From Dichetophora obliterata (Eukaryota; Arthropoda; Insecta; Diptera; Sciomyzidae), in the NCBI GenBank assembly GCA_963920525.1, contig OY986438.1, positions 188,856,462-188,920,461 of the forward strand: a stretch of 64,000 bases of DNA. Direction: 5' to 3'. The position numbers and the translations under genes are program-made. Positions 11,171 through 22,332 of this stretch are shown here, piece after piece; position 1 is the stretch's first letter, and every line of letters begins with the position of its first letter. The notes under the pieces were generated by a model. The model saw only the letters and a list, made by a program, of their open reading frames with translations, was not told the origin of the DNA and made no database searches.

Positions 11171-11840
11171 TTCCAAACTTTTTATGGGATTAAACCACTG
11201 AGTGCCGTGCGCTCGAATCTCGTGGTGGTAGTTAGTTTTTATTTTTTATTTTTATATTTTAATCCAAAGGCTGTACTTAATTTTAAGCCAAGCTTTATTT
11301 AAACCATATTTTCTTATTTTGGAAAAGGACTTTATAGTTTTTAAATTAACATCATATTTTTTGATAGTTTTCGCTGTCCAAAACACCAAAGTTTTTCTTT
11401 AACTTAGAGGCCAGAAACTGTAAGTGAAAATTTAAGTTATTTTTTTTTTATAGCTTTACTTGATTGTAAACAATTTCCACAAAGCCGCATTTCTAAAACA
11501 AACTGTGAAAAAAGATTTTTTTAATTTTATTTTCTCTTTTGCATTCAACAACTTACACGAAATGTGATTTCATTTAAATTCACCAATGCGAAGAGTATCC
11601 GAAAAGCTGAGTGCAAAAATTATGTCATTATATCAAATTTTTTTTTTCAGACAGTTTTGCACCAAATGAGCGATATCAAGAGTATGTGGGTCAAAATGAG
11701 GAATTTTGGAAAAAACAAATTGAATAATATATGCCATGTAGACATGCTGTTAAGTTCAAGCGCGACTTATTATGGAGCTACATGGTCTGAATATCCAATG
11801 AAAACACTTCAGGCACACGCCAATATTGAATTATTCATTC
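11171..11840. other. upstream region of the cuticle-type gene
   Basis: Non-coding as far as I can tell. A frame at 11564-11848 has no recognisable motif, runs into the TATA region of the next gene and is likely fortuitous. Distal regulatory sites for 11943-12313 could lie here, but none can be named from sequence alone. Confidence 0.4.
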
Positions 11841-11853
11841 AAGTATAGCTAAC

Positions 11854-11904
11854 TATATAAGTTGTCGATATTTTTAAAAAAGTTATCAAATTCAATCTTC
11901 AGTT
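11854..11904 (+). promoter_or_regulatory. core promoter of the cuticle-type gene: TATA box and initiator
   Basis: TATATAA lies at 11854-11860. About 31-34 bases downstream is TTATCAAATTC (11883-11893), matched in the paralogue by AGTATCAAACTC at the same distance from its TATA box; this is the likely start site. A TTCAGTT initiator-like phrase follows at 11898-11904. Conservation of TATA-to-start spacing in the diverged duplicate supports the call. Confidence 0.65.
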
Positions 11905-11942
11905 CAACCAACTAAGTACGAAACAACGAAATATACAGCAAA

Positions 11943-12313
11943 ATGTTGAAATTTGTAAGTTATAAACGTCAAGAAAATTGCAATAATTTAATTATTTGAT
12001 TCCTTTATAGATCATTGTCTGCTTTATGACTGTTTTTGCTTTGGCTGCTGCTAAGCCTTGGCTTGCTCCACCTCTGGCCTACTCTTCTCCATTGGTATCT
12101 TCAGCGCATTTGAGCTACTCAGCGCCTCTGGCTTATGCTTCACCTCTTGCCTACACCTCAGCTGTGGTTGGCTCTGCCCCTTATGTGGCTCCATATGCCT
12201 CCAGTTACAACGCCCACAACATCGCTCACTCTGCCGCCTTCGCTGCCGCCTATGCTGCTGCACCGGTTGTAGCCTCTCATGCAACACTTGCTGCTCCACT
12301 ACTGCTTAAGTAA
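11943..12313 (+). CDS. small secreted Ala/Pro/Tyr-rich cuticle-type protein, two exons
   Basis: Exon 1 is 11943-11954 (ATG plus three codons, MLKF), followed by GTAAGT. The intron is 56 bp and ends TTTATAG at 12010; exon 2 is 12011-12313, joined in phase 0. The product is 104 residues. Residues 1-17 form a hydrophobic signal peptide, and the mature chain probably begins at or near AAKPW. The rest is low complexity: repeated PLAY, SYSAPLAYASPLAY and SSY blocks, a His-containing middle (AHNIAHSAAF), then Ala/Val-rich sequence ending PLLLK. A four-codon first exon, a short intron and an AAP/Y-rich mature chain are typical of insect low-complexity cuticular proteins, so an extracellular structural role is inferred. 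ATTAAA at 12386-12391 is a possible polyadenylation signal. It is the only intact gene I see. An eggshell-type structural protein is the main alternative. Confidence 0.85.
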
Positions 12314-12319
12314 AAAATT

Positions 12320-13490
12320 TGAGGCTAACGCAAAAATGCCATGTCTTGTGATATATTGAAAATCAAATATTAAAAAATATTTGCAATTAAAGCTTTTTAT
12401 CATAGAAAATTTGTAATATTTGCTGTTTGTTGCTGTTCAATTGAAACTAAGAAATTTATACACGTTCAAATTGTTCTTCCAATTGATCCTTTATGTATTT
12501 CCTTTGACATATCATATACCTTCAATTCAATAGAGGTGACCCAAAACAAATTAAAGGGCCTTATATTTTAGAGGCATGTTAACTTTATTACATTTAAAAA
12601 ACCCTTCCTGAAAATTTTGTCCCTAAATATTGGGAGTCTTTGTTTTTTGGGAAATTTGGGCACATTTAATAAAGTGCTGTTTTAAAAATACCCCGGAAAA
12701 ATAATTATATGTGCATAAATTGACACTCATTTTTAGTCCGAAAAAAATAAATAATTTAAACTGCATTATTTTGATTTGGTTTCTGTTTATTGAATTTATA
12801 AAAAACAACACAACAAAACTTTTTTCAAACTATTTTTTAAACAAAAATTTATGAACATTTTAAATTTTCATAGAAAATTTTTATATGTGCAAAACAATGA
12901 TTTTATATAACAGGTGTTGGCACGAAGAGTCACATTAAGATTTTCAAAACCTTCCGAAGAGCAAATACAGGCAAAAACTAAAACGAAAATTTCATATAAA
13001 AAAGTAAATATAAAAAAAAAAAAATCAAAAATAATATCAATGATGTCCATACATAACATATCGCCCACCCTCTTCAAAAGAGACAACTCAAAATTGTGTC
13101 AGAGGGCACAACATTTTCAGGAGGAGCAAAAAACAATTTTTTTCTTCAAGAGATTCCATACAAAACAAAGAGACAACACGATTTTTTTTTTTTAATAAAA
13201 GACTAAGAATATGTGTACAAAATTAAGACAGCCGATGTAGATGATCACTACAAATAGTATTACATGAAAAAGTAAAAATTTGGAAAGTTTGAGCTCAAAA
13301 TATTTTTTATTTTTCAAAATAATTTTATGGTAAAATATGTTCTCTTCAAAACCGCGGTTTAGGACAAAATATTTTAAAGCAAAATTGTATTATTGTAAAT
13401 AATTTATATTTTTGGTTTAAGATTAACCGAATCCTTCAAAATTATATGTTTTTTATCTGCTAACATTCCAGGTACTCTCACCAAGTAAGA
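12320..13490. other. 3' flank and AT-rich intergenic DNA
   Basis: After the 3' UTR there is no recognisable gene. Two overlapping antiparallel frames near 12870-13195 have no conserved motif and are very Lys/Phe-rich, as expected of A/T-rich noise. Confidence 0.45.
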
Positions 13491-13500
13491 GCAATTAGAG

Positions 13501-13790
13501 GCGGCCGTAGCCTACTGGTAGAGTGCGTAATCTTATGAACCCTGGTTCAAACCCCAGCTCAGATTGAATGTTTTTTCAATTGAATTAATATTTCTGTTCG
13601 GCCGCTACCTCTCGGCAAACAAAGGCAAACCTCAGAGAGTAAAATTGTTATATAAAGTTTCTTGAGAAAATAAGCCGTTCGGAGTTGGCATAAACTCGTA
13701 GGTTGGCATAAAACACGCACAACACAATTGATCTATAGAAGCTAGGTCAAAGTCCTTGCAAGGGCTGAAATGGCCAGCTTTTTTATATTT
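13501..13790 (+). mobile_element. tRNA-derived SINE, family A (full-length copy)
   Basis: The head GCGGCCGTAGCCTACTGGTA… has a tRNA A box (TAGCCTACTGG) and, 40 bases on, a B box (GGTTCAAACCCC). These internal RNA polymerase III promoter elements define a tRNA-derived SINE. The body carries GGCAAACCTCAGAGAGTAAA, GCCGTTCGGAGT and ACACGCACAACACAATTGAT and ends in TTTTTTAT. The flanks AAGTAAGAGCAATTAG (left) and AAGTAAAAGCATAG (right) look like a decayed target duplication. The same body is found at 27952-28281. Confidence 0.78.
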
Positions 13791-14024
13791 AAGTAAAAGC
13801 ATAGTGATAACAGAAACACTTCGGCTATCGAATTCCTTCGAAAGTAGAATTGGAACAATCGAATAAAAGTCACCGATTTATCTTATTTTATTACAGAAAC
13901 GGTGAAAGTAAGAAAGACGTCAAAGTAAGAAAATCTGGTGAACTGCGGTGAGAAAAGTTACAAAACCGAGCAACAAAACAACATTAAATTCCATGGAATT
14001 AGGCGAGTAATATAAAATTTTATG

Positions 14025-14742
14025 CTGTTATGTTATGTTATGTTATGTTATGTTATGTTATGTTATGTTATGTTATGTTATGTTATGTTATGTTATGTTA
14101 TGTTATGTTATGTTATGTTATGTTATGTTATGTTATGTTATGTTATGTTATGTTATGTTATGTTATGTTATGTTATGTTATGTTATGTTATGTTATGTTA
14201 TGTTATGTTATGTTATGTTATGTTATGTTATGTTATGTTATGTTATGTTATGTTATGTTATGTTATGTTATGTTATGTTATGTTATGTTATGTTATGTTA
14301 TGTTATGTTATGTTATGTTATGTTATGTTATGTTATGTTATGTTATGTTATGTTATGTTATGTTATGTTATGTTATGTTATGTTATGTTATGTTATGTTA
14401 TGTTATGTTATGTTATGTTATGTTATGCTATGTTATGTTATGTTATGTTATGTTATGTTATGTTATGTTATGTTATGTTATGTTATGTTATGTTATGTTA
14501 TGTTATGTTATGTTATGTTATGTTATGTTATGTTATGTTATGTTATGTTATGTTATGTTATGTTATGTTATGTTATGTTATGTTATGTTATGTTATGTTA
14601 TGTTATGTTATGTTATGTTATGTTATGTTATGTTATGTTATGTTATGTTATGTTATGTTATGTTATGTTATGTTATGTTATGTTATGTTATGTTATGTTA
14701 TGTTCTGTTCTGTTATGTTATGTTATGTTATGTTATGTTATG
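14025..14742 (+). repeat. (TTATG)n pentanucleotide microsatellite, about 143 units
   Basis: A nearly perfect 5-bp tandem array of ~718 bp. Interruptions are one T-to-C near 14427 and two A-to-C changes at 14705-14711. Because 5 is not a multiple of 3 and the unit lacks a stop in any plus frame, all three frames stay open and would spell MLCYV repeats; these are not genes. Confidence 0.97.
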
Positions 14743-14869
14743 GATGTGATGGATGATGAAAATTATTTCACGGTTAAAGTTAATGAATGGCATCCAAAAC
14801 ATTATTTCAAGTCTAAAAATCACAAAGCACTAAACAAAGTCATATACATACCTAATAAATAAAATCAAA

Positions 14870-17180
14870 AAGGAGCTCAGGAATATTGACACAAGAGGAC
14901 TAAAGGAATCTATGAGAGCACTGCGATACGAAATATACGAAAAGCGAGCCTTTACGGAGCAAACATATTTTTGTAAATTTAGTTTGCATTTCAAAATATT
15001 GAAATAAAACACTGTTAATATTTTAATATCTTTTTAAAAACTTACTTATTTTGTTCAGATTGCATTCACTAGACGTTATGGGCAGACTATTGTTTTATCT
15101 ACCATCTTGAAATAAATTTTTATGTTTTTAATATTTACAAAACCACTCTTTATTAAATAAATGTAATTTAATCTGGATTTAAGAAATCAATAATAGTGAA
15201 TATTTTAAAAAAATACTAATTCTTAGAAAGAAAAGTATATAAATTTTTTAATGCTTAAAATGAGTATTTTGAGTGAATTTAGATTGATTTGACCAATTCT
15301 GGAATCGAGCAAAATAATATCTCGATACATAAATAATCAAGATATTTTGTTTGACTATAGTTCTTTTATGCTAAAAAGTTTCGTCTTTCGCAATTTAAAG
15401 TGAGTTTTGTGATTAATATTCATCAAAACTTGTTTTGAATGAATTGAAGGTGTTTTAAATAAACAACAAAAACAGTCTTACAATTAATATTTCAGCTAGA
15501 GCTCGAAGAAAAGTCAACAATTATTTTCACTTCAGCTGCAACATTGAGCATGCTCTATAATTTGAAGGAAATATCCTTGTTTAATTGAAAGAACTTTGAA
15601 TTTCTCAGAAAAGTTTAAACATTTCTTTTTACTCCGTTTTTAACATGAGCACTCTTCTCTACTCAATTAACAAGTTTTTCCTAATTAATTTTTCTGCTGC
15701 GAAAAAGTTGGCAGCCATTTTCAAGCACACAGAAAAAAAAATATGCTGAAAACCAAGGATAGGATGGCAAAGAATTTTTGCTCTGCCCTCGTCCTTACCC
15801 AAAGTCATTTATTTTAAGCCATCATCATAGCACTGCGGCCAAAAACACGCTGTTAAGAAAGGTACTTGTTGGCAACCCTGCACGCATTGCTGCAATTGTT
15901 GGGTTGTTTTGTTTTTTTGAAAGTGTAAATTAATGATATTTAATTACAGCTCAAGCGTCTGAGCAGCTATAAATTAAGCTGAAATATAAAATTTGAAATA
16001 AATGCGCACAGTGCACGCTTATAAAGCTTCGGCATGCTTTTGAAGGATTTTTTTAATTAACTAGCTAAGCTGCTTGACTACCTTTGTAGAGTGAATTCAA
16101 TTTTGAATTCAGGTGCAAAATAATACCATTTCACAGAATTTATATCTTCGAACTGTGACGAAAACCATGACAACAAATGAAAAATGTAGTTAAAAGTAGT
16201 AAACAGTAAGACAAAAATAAAAAAAAATTCTTACTTAATTCGTTGAAGGCTCCACTCCTAACGCTCTTTGGGTTTGAATGAGAGTAAAAAAGTGTGTGCT
16301 AGCATGTGGCCGGAAGTCTGACATTCTACTGACTACACCTCTTCAAACAAACTGGCGGCTTTTCTGTCGGTTTAGTAGATGTAGTAGAAGTCATCGAATA
16401 TGTGTCGAACATTGAAGAGTTAGGCTCTTAAGAGTCTGAGCTAGGAAGGTACAATAAAAAAAGAGTTCGCACTGAAACAGCAAAATATGGTGTTAGGCTG
16501 GCTAGGTTTGGGTTGCGTAGCTGTATCACAGGAAGGCAACAGCAATGAAATATTGCGCAAAAGCTTAATCAAACGTTAGAAAAGGTAGTGCGAATCGTAA
16601 AGTGAAGGTATGACAAAAAAAAAAAAAAGAAAGGGGAAAGCGAGTCAGCATGTATTTCACCTTCTACGTGTGAGTTGTTTATATGATAGGGTGTGGAGGT
16701 GGGGGCGGGGCGAAGTGTTGATGAGTATTTAGCTGTGCTGTGTCGTTATAGACATAGCCACAGACACAGCGTGCGAATGATTGGAATTCTGAAGTACTTC
16801 GGAATGACAAGAAACTCAAGCAATTCCTTGCGTTTGGAATTCAATTATGAATTATTTTGCTCCTAGAAATTCCAAGTTTCCTCTTTTCATCTGTGAGATT
16901 TTTTTTTTTTTTTTTTTTGTTTAACTTATACTTGTCTCAACACTCAAGCAAATAAGTAGTAAGGTTGCATGACTTAATTGATAATATTAGAATAAAGTTT
17001 TTAAAATTTCTTATGAAAAGAAATTTTGTAAACTACGCAATAAGTTTTACAAAAAATTGAAGGCGACTTAAAATTTGAAATTTAAGTCTAAGTTCAATCG
17101 TAACATAAGAGATAACTTATTTTTCTCCACAAATGTGTATAGCTATAATCAATAAAATATGGGTTTGAAGTAAACATAAA
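14870..17180. other. intergenic DNA, no gene identified
   Basis: I see no conserved coding motif. The part 16240-16800 is less AT-rich and contains TGGAGGTGGGGGCGGGGCG near 16695. A 19-bp T run lies near 16900. Two EcoRI-type GAATTC clusters near 16090 and 16840 are weakly inverted but not convincing as an element. Confidence 0.45.
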
Positions 17181-17370
17181 GTTAAATCCATATTTTAAGG
17201 TGGAAAAAGCGTGTTTTTCTGTACCGTCTGCAATGTCCTTTATTAGTAGGACATCAAATGTTATGCCGGATATTGTTAACCTTTTTGATTATTTTTTTTA
17301 ATAACATAATAATAAATCTTCCATTAATTCTGGTACTCTTGCTATCACGCTAAAATATGTTTTTAATGGT

Positions 17371-17850
17371 ATCATGTCCCTAAAGAATTTTTCTATGCTA
17401 GATATAAATTGCTTTTCTCCTTTTTTATTTTATAATAAATGTGTTTATTCTCTGATGAAACTACTTACATTTATTTTTAACAAATCTTTAAGATCGGGCA
17501 TTTTTACTAATGAATGGAAATAATTTTTCATTACATCTATTTTATATCTGGTTAAAAAAACGCAGTAAACAATCGAGCTATCAAAAAGCTTTCAATGGTA
17601 TCGAAACTTTGTAAAATTATTGTAAAGAAGAAACTTTATTTTGGAGTAAAATATATGATTCGAAGGCTTCTACATATATTTCAGGATCTGGCAACGCTAA
17701 TGTCGTTCCAGTTTTACAGATATTTATATTGGAAAGTTAGAAATTTTTTATCTTCTGCATACTCAAAACTTTTTAGTGTACGTGACGCTTATAATGTTAT
17801 TTACAGTGCTTTTAAAAATTTATTTCAGCAAAAAAATGGAATTTACTCGT
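17371..17850 (+). pseudogene. non-LTR (LINE) reverse transcriptase fragment, Jockey-like
   Basis: Plus-strand translation gives YSLMKLLTFIFNKSLRSG then IFTNEWK and, after a frame change, RAIKKLSMVSKLCKIIVKKK and LYFGVKYMIRR. This order (IFN.SL..G.FP..WK, then YRAISKLS..PKLFEKIV..KL) is the N-terminal fingers region of LINE reverse transcriptases. At least one stop and one frameshift interrupt it, and the palm with the catalytic Asp pair is absent. It is a dead, truncated copy. The insect Jockey group is the best guess. Confidence 0.6.
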
Positions 17851-17869
17851 GAACATTTTCGAGCGATTA

Positions 17870-18700
17870 TTGGAAGCAAAATTTGGAACCAAGTCCGTTA
17901 TCGTGACTTTCGTTTTACTTAGTAGAAATCGTCACGTAACATTACTATGTGATTAATGTGTGCGAGTATCGAGCAGAATTTGTATATTAATACCTAATAT
18001 ATAAAATTCTTTTTGGGTCGAACTATAAATAGGTTGGGAAACACTGCCGTAAGAAATACTACTTTTTAATTTTTGGTAAAAACAAATTAAACTTTTTTGA
18101 CAAATTAAATGATTATGACTGGTAATTTGTATAATTTTCTTACATTGAGTGTATGAGTAGTATTCTTTCAAAGCTGTTGTAGTGCCTTTATCATTTTTTT
18201 CTCTGCCCTTTTCTTTAGTATCGATTGTTTTGTTATGCGAAGCAAATCTAATGAGTTTTCTTTGCTTACTCCAGTTCTTTTTTATTAATTTGTTCTTCAT
18301 TTTAATTGAGTAGAACTAAATTTTTTTTCTTCATTTTATTGATAAACATTCCTTAAAATTTTGCGCTTGATTTGTTTGATGTAATTTAAACAGCTGCAGG
18401 ATTGATATCAAAGCGAACAGATATTGAAGTAACTAAAGAAAATGTCAGATTAAGAGAACATTTTGAAAAAATTACCCAAAAAAACTCAAAAATAAATAGT
18501 TTGAAAAATAAAATATATATTCTATAAAAAAAGGGAAAGCATGAGATGCCAAATTAACCTTAACTACTCAGCTGCCTCTTCAAATATTCTCCAAAGTAAA
18601 AGACATATCAAACAAGCATTACTGTACATGTTTCGCATATTTTATTGAATTCATCCAGCTATTATAAATATAAATATTTATGTATATAAATATTTTTCAA
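17870..18700. other. AT-rich DNA upstream of the cuticle-gene duplicate
   Basis: No recognisable gene or repeat. A minus-strand frame (18300-17953) has no conserved features and is Lys/Ile-rich. Confidence 0.4.
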
Positions 18701-18718
18701 AAATATTTTTTCAGTTGA

Positions 18719-18754
18719 TATAAAAGTTGTTGGCTATACAACGAATAGTATCAA
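18719..18754 (+). promoter_or_regulatory. retained core promoter of the cuticle pseudogene
   Basis: TATAAAAG at 18719-18726 lies 31 bases before the A of AGTATCAAACTC (18750), the position expected of a start site. The parental gene at 11943 has the equivalent pair. The 5' UTR (ACTAAGTACGAAA) is also conserved between copies, so the duplication included the promoter, which rules out a processed copy. Confidence 0.6.
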
Positions 18755-18813
18755 ACTCAATTTTTAGTACAACAAACTAAGTACGAAATAGCACAAAAAA
18801 AAACGCTAGCAGA

Positions 18814-19182
18814 ATGGTCAAATTCGTAAGTTTTTAGAAACTGATGATTCCTTAACAAGGATCTAAAAACTTTTAAAAATTAAAAATAACACCATTATCA
18901 GGATATAGTAATGCAAAAAATATTGTTTGCTTTCTGAACAGATTGTTGTCTGCTTTATGACTGTTTTTGCTTTGGCAAAACTAAGCCTTGGCTTGCTCCA
19001 CCTCTGGCCTTTTCTTTACCATCGGTCTCTTCAGCTCATTTGAGGTACTCAGCGCCTTTGGCTTATGCTTCACTTCTTGCCTACACCTCGGCTGTGGCTG
19101 GCCGATTGTAGCGGTACGATGTTATTGTAGCCGCTCATGCACCACTTGCTGCACCTTTTGCGGCTCCACTGTTGCTTAAGTG
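18814..19182 (+). pseudogene. frameshifted, deleted duplicate of the cuticle-type gene
   Basis: Exon 1 (18814-18825, MVKF) and its GTAAG donor are intact. The intron ends at 18941 (CTGAACAG), and exon 2 starts IVVCFMTVFALA at 18942, matching the parent residue for residue in the signal peptide. Then one base is lost relative to the parent at the A-K-P junction, so the frame leaves the SYSAPLAY-type repeats and stops within ~30 codons. Downstream, read in the original frame, APPLAFSLPSVSSAHL and the terminal APLLLK are still legible, but a stop follows AVAGRL, and the segment that holds the SAPYVAP…AHNIAHS part in the parent is deleted. It is a DNA-level segmental duplicate ~6.9 kb from the parent, same strand. 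A short secreted peptide could still be made, but function is unlikely. Confidence 0.85.
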
Positions 19183-19189
19183 AAGTATT

Positions 19190-19720
19190 TGATACTTCAG
19201 TATGTAATTAAAAAATGTTTTGATACGTTGGTGATAAATACATGAAAACTTGTGTTTTTAAAATGAAGTTCGAATTTCTGGCGGATTTTAGTAGAAATAT
19301 TATTGGTTCTAAGTTTACAAAACAACTGCTAAAAAAGCTCTCGAGCTTAGATAGATTCCCCGTGGTCAAATTAAGGAAAAAAATTTGATTTAAAAAATTT
19401 TGGAGAGCCCTCTCTCCATTCACAAAATAATATGAGTCTTACGCGACCTCATCGGTCACAAATAAAACTTTTATGGATTTTTTCAATGCAAGTTTTGAGG
19501 GGTATGCACTAGAAAACTCAATCCCAATATCCCGAATTCCGGATACCAGATACCGGACTTTTTAAGCCCCTTTAAATCCCTGGATTTTCTTCCGAAAACG
19601 ATTGTTAGGAATTGAATTACTGAGCAAAGACTATGGAAAGTTTTAGAAGATTTTGCAGCATCGGGAAGTCAGCTATGTATTTCAAAATTGTCAGATATTA
19701 TGACTTAGGAAATTATTTTG
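19190..19720. other. non-coding DNA between gene duplicate and hAT remnant
   Basis: Nothing recognised apart from a patch near 19530-19580 rich in CCGGATACC-like phrases. Confidence 0.4.
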
Positions 19721-19723
19721 ATT

Positions 19724-19915
19724 TCTGGTGAAAGCAATTGTGATCGAAACTTACAAATTGCTTACGATTATAGTACAACTATTTCTCCAACTAGCATAGA
19801 ACTAGAACGGTGCTTCTAATTAGTGGATTATATTTGTAATAATATCCGAACAAAACTATCTTATGAAAGATAAGATGCGTTGATCAGTTTAATGTATTAC
19901 TTAAAAAATAATTAA
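19724..19915 (+). pseudogene. hAT transposase C-terminal remnant
   Basis: One frame of 64 codons with two internal stops spells SGESNCDRNLQIAYDY, then SPTSIELERCF, then (after a stop) LVDYICNNIRTKLSYER and DALISLMYYLKNN. The block (T/S)S.E.ERCFSL..…K.R..L….DAL..L is the C-terminal dimerisation region of hAT transposases. The catalytic part upstream is not recognisable. It is an old fragment. Confidence 0.55.
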
Positions 19916-20153
19916 AACATAAAATTTAATTTTGAAAAGTCTTTTCCAACTTTAATTTGCATTAAACACAAAAAAATATGAAGACGGTGTCTAAAAAAAA
20001 TTTTAACATTTATATAATAATACCTTAAATCAAGGACTTAGCCAGGATCTACCCATTTTTTTATTCAAAATGAAAATATATAACTTTTTGTTTCATTTTA
20101 TTCTCAAGTTAAGTTTTTTATATATTATACATATATGCAAGTAAATATATTAA

Positions 20154-20672
20154 CCCATTTCCGGCGGCTCCTTAACTACCGGGCCAAAATCGATAAAACT
20201 TCGTCCAGAGTCTATACCTGACCCTAAACTTTATCTGGCAAAATTTAAAATTTTTACCACTACAGGTAAGTGCTGGGCGGCTGGTGCATTTTTGCACCAT
20301 TAGCTGCATCACATACCTTCAGAGCCGTACCTGCCCATTATAAAATAGCAAACGGGCTCTAAATTTATTTTAACATAAAATTAAAAACTTATTATAGTTA
20401 ATATTGAAAAGCAATTTTCGATATTGCGATTTGAAATTTTTCCGGAATTTACAAAAATAAAAAAAAAAATATATAAAAAAACCAATATTGCGACGCGCCG
20501 TGGGCGTAAAATCCAAGTAAACGACCGAATGGACTCAAACCAAAATTTATGTATATTTTCAAAGGTTCATACTAACATAATCCCTACAGTGCCAGGTTAT
20601 ATCACTTTCGCGCTCATCTGGAGAAAATTCTAAAGTTACTGGTGCAAAAATGCACCAATAGCTGGAAATGGA
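20154..20672. mobile_element. piggyBac-like MITE with TTAA target duplication
   Basis: TTAA at 20150-20153 and 20673-20676 bounds a 519-bp element beginning CCCATTTCCGGCGGC and ending GCTGGAAATGGA (eight of nine end bases are inverted matches). Inside each end is the palindrome GGTGC(A/T)5GCACC (20283-20298 and 20641-20656). TTAA duplication with CCC-type ends is the piggyBac pattern. No transposase is encoded. Confidence 0.72.
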
Positions 20673-20679
20673 TTAAGGT

Positions 20680-22240
20680 ACCTCGACTTTTATTAGAAAA
20701 ATTTCCATTTGTACCCCTCTAAAAAAAAACCTTGGTATATTTTATGATTCCAAAAATATTTCGTCTGTCACAATAGCCGCCAGTGAGCTAAAACTTTTTG
20801 CAAAAACCTCAAAAATCATGTTTTTTCGTAATTATATTGGCTGGTAGAATACTTATAAAATAAAATAAACTGTCAGGTATTTAAAGCCAGAAAAGGCTCC
20901 TCTAATCTGCATCAAACAATTTTAAAGTTTTCAATAGCATTCAAGATAATGCTGTTTTTGTGCCTTTTTAAAATTTTTTGTGAATTTATTTTCACAAAAA
21001 TTGAAATAACTTCATTATTTCTAATGCGATCTTCACTTTTAAGATATCGTTGGAAAGGCTTTGAGTGCTTACTATAAAAAATTTATTAAAAAAAAACGGA
21101 ATTTTTTTTAAGATATTAAAAATAATAAAAATGAAGTTACTACTATCATCTACATTTGCCGATGTCATGGGTAGTGAACAATAGTGATGATAGTTTTGAA
21201 TGTATCACGTTTGATCCGAGAAATCACGATACATTGGATTTCACTATTGTTGTTTACACGATTCAACTCCTAACAAAGACTTTATGACACGTAACCGCAA
21301 CTTCAGTGTAGATTTAAGTTTTTTAGAACATATTAAGTGATTCAATGCAATAATTATTGAAATGCATTAATTTTCATTTAAATTTTGACCCTCTGGAGGG
21401 TTTGAACACCGAAAAACCTCCTTTGCTACGGCCCTGCCTTAAACTATTCTGTATTTTATTTTTTATATTATTTGTTTTTTAAATTATTACAATTTGCTAG
21501 TTATTAATATTTAATTTTTTTGTGTTTATTAACAATAAGGATATTCATAATTGTGTGGTATTGTGGTTTTTTTGCCATAGTGTAAAATCACAATTATGAG
21601 CAATCTTTTAAATAGAATTTGTGGCTGGGAACCTCCCATTATAGCTTTTTGTTACTAAATAAATTTACTAAATAAATTTACTAAATAAATTTAATTGTTA
21701 CTAAATAAATTAAATAAATTTACTATCCAATTTGATATATTTTACTAATCAAAAAGTTGAACTTGCATTTTGAGCTTCTTCCATTTTTACAATTAAAAAT
21801 TATTGGCAACCGATCAGTTGTTTAGGAAACTTTAAAAATTACTACTAAAAATGATCACACTTTTGGTTTTTAAAGATTTCATGTAAAACAACAAAAAATA
21901 TAAAAACCACTCGGTAAAGTGGTTTGAACAACACTGAAAACAACGCACTTGTGAATACCCTCAATATGTTTTGTTTTTGTTGATTTATACATGAATTAAT
22001 TTACATTTCTTAGTTTCAACTAATAAAAAATTGTACTAAAAACGTTTTGAATTATTTACTTCTTAAAGTTTTCAATCCCGATAATCACGGGATCGAGAAA
22101 AGCTTCCAGGATTGGACTCCCTAGTATGCACGAGTCCATGCGCTTTATACAATGCATACAATGAAATATTAAAAGCAATATATGTGTTCAATGCAAATTA
22201 ATCTCAAATTTAGAAAATTAATTTATAAGGGTGGTTAAAT
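20680..22240. other. AT-rich intergenic DNA
   Basis: No gene seen. A small direct repeat of TTTACTAAATAAA lies at 21655-21725, and short hairpins occur near 21180-21250 and 21545-21600. None can be assigned to a family. Confidence 0.4.
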
Positions 22241-22332
22241 TTTAAGGGCCAATATTGATTTTGAATAAAACACAAATTATTTAAAAAATTATTGTCATTT
22301 CTTTTTATTATGATAATACCAGTATAGTTCAA

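Noticed and set aside
11564..11848. 94-codon frame directly upstream of the cuticle-type gene
   Set aside because: It overlaps the region leading into the TATA box, has no motif, and its codons look like random AT-rich sequence.
12051..12309. Frames of 82-83 codons on both strands over exon 2 of the cuticle-type gene
   Set aside because: Shadows of the real exon; the spliced phase-0 product with a signal peptide is clearly preferable.
14022..14862. Three overlapping open frames of 239-275 codons of repeating MLCYV
   Set aside because: They are the three readings of the TTATG microsatellite; the period and lack of stops explain them fully.
16095..16876. Possible MITE with GAATTC…GCAAAATAAT ends
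   Set aside because: The inverted match is short with gaps, there is no target duplication, and AT-rich words recur by chance.
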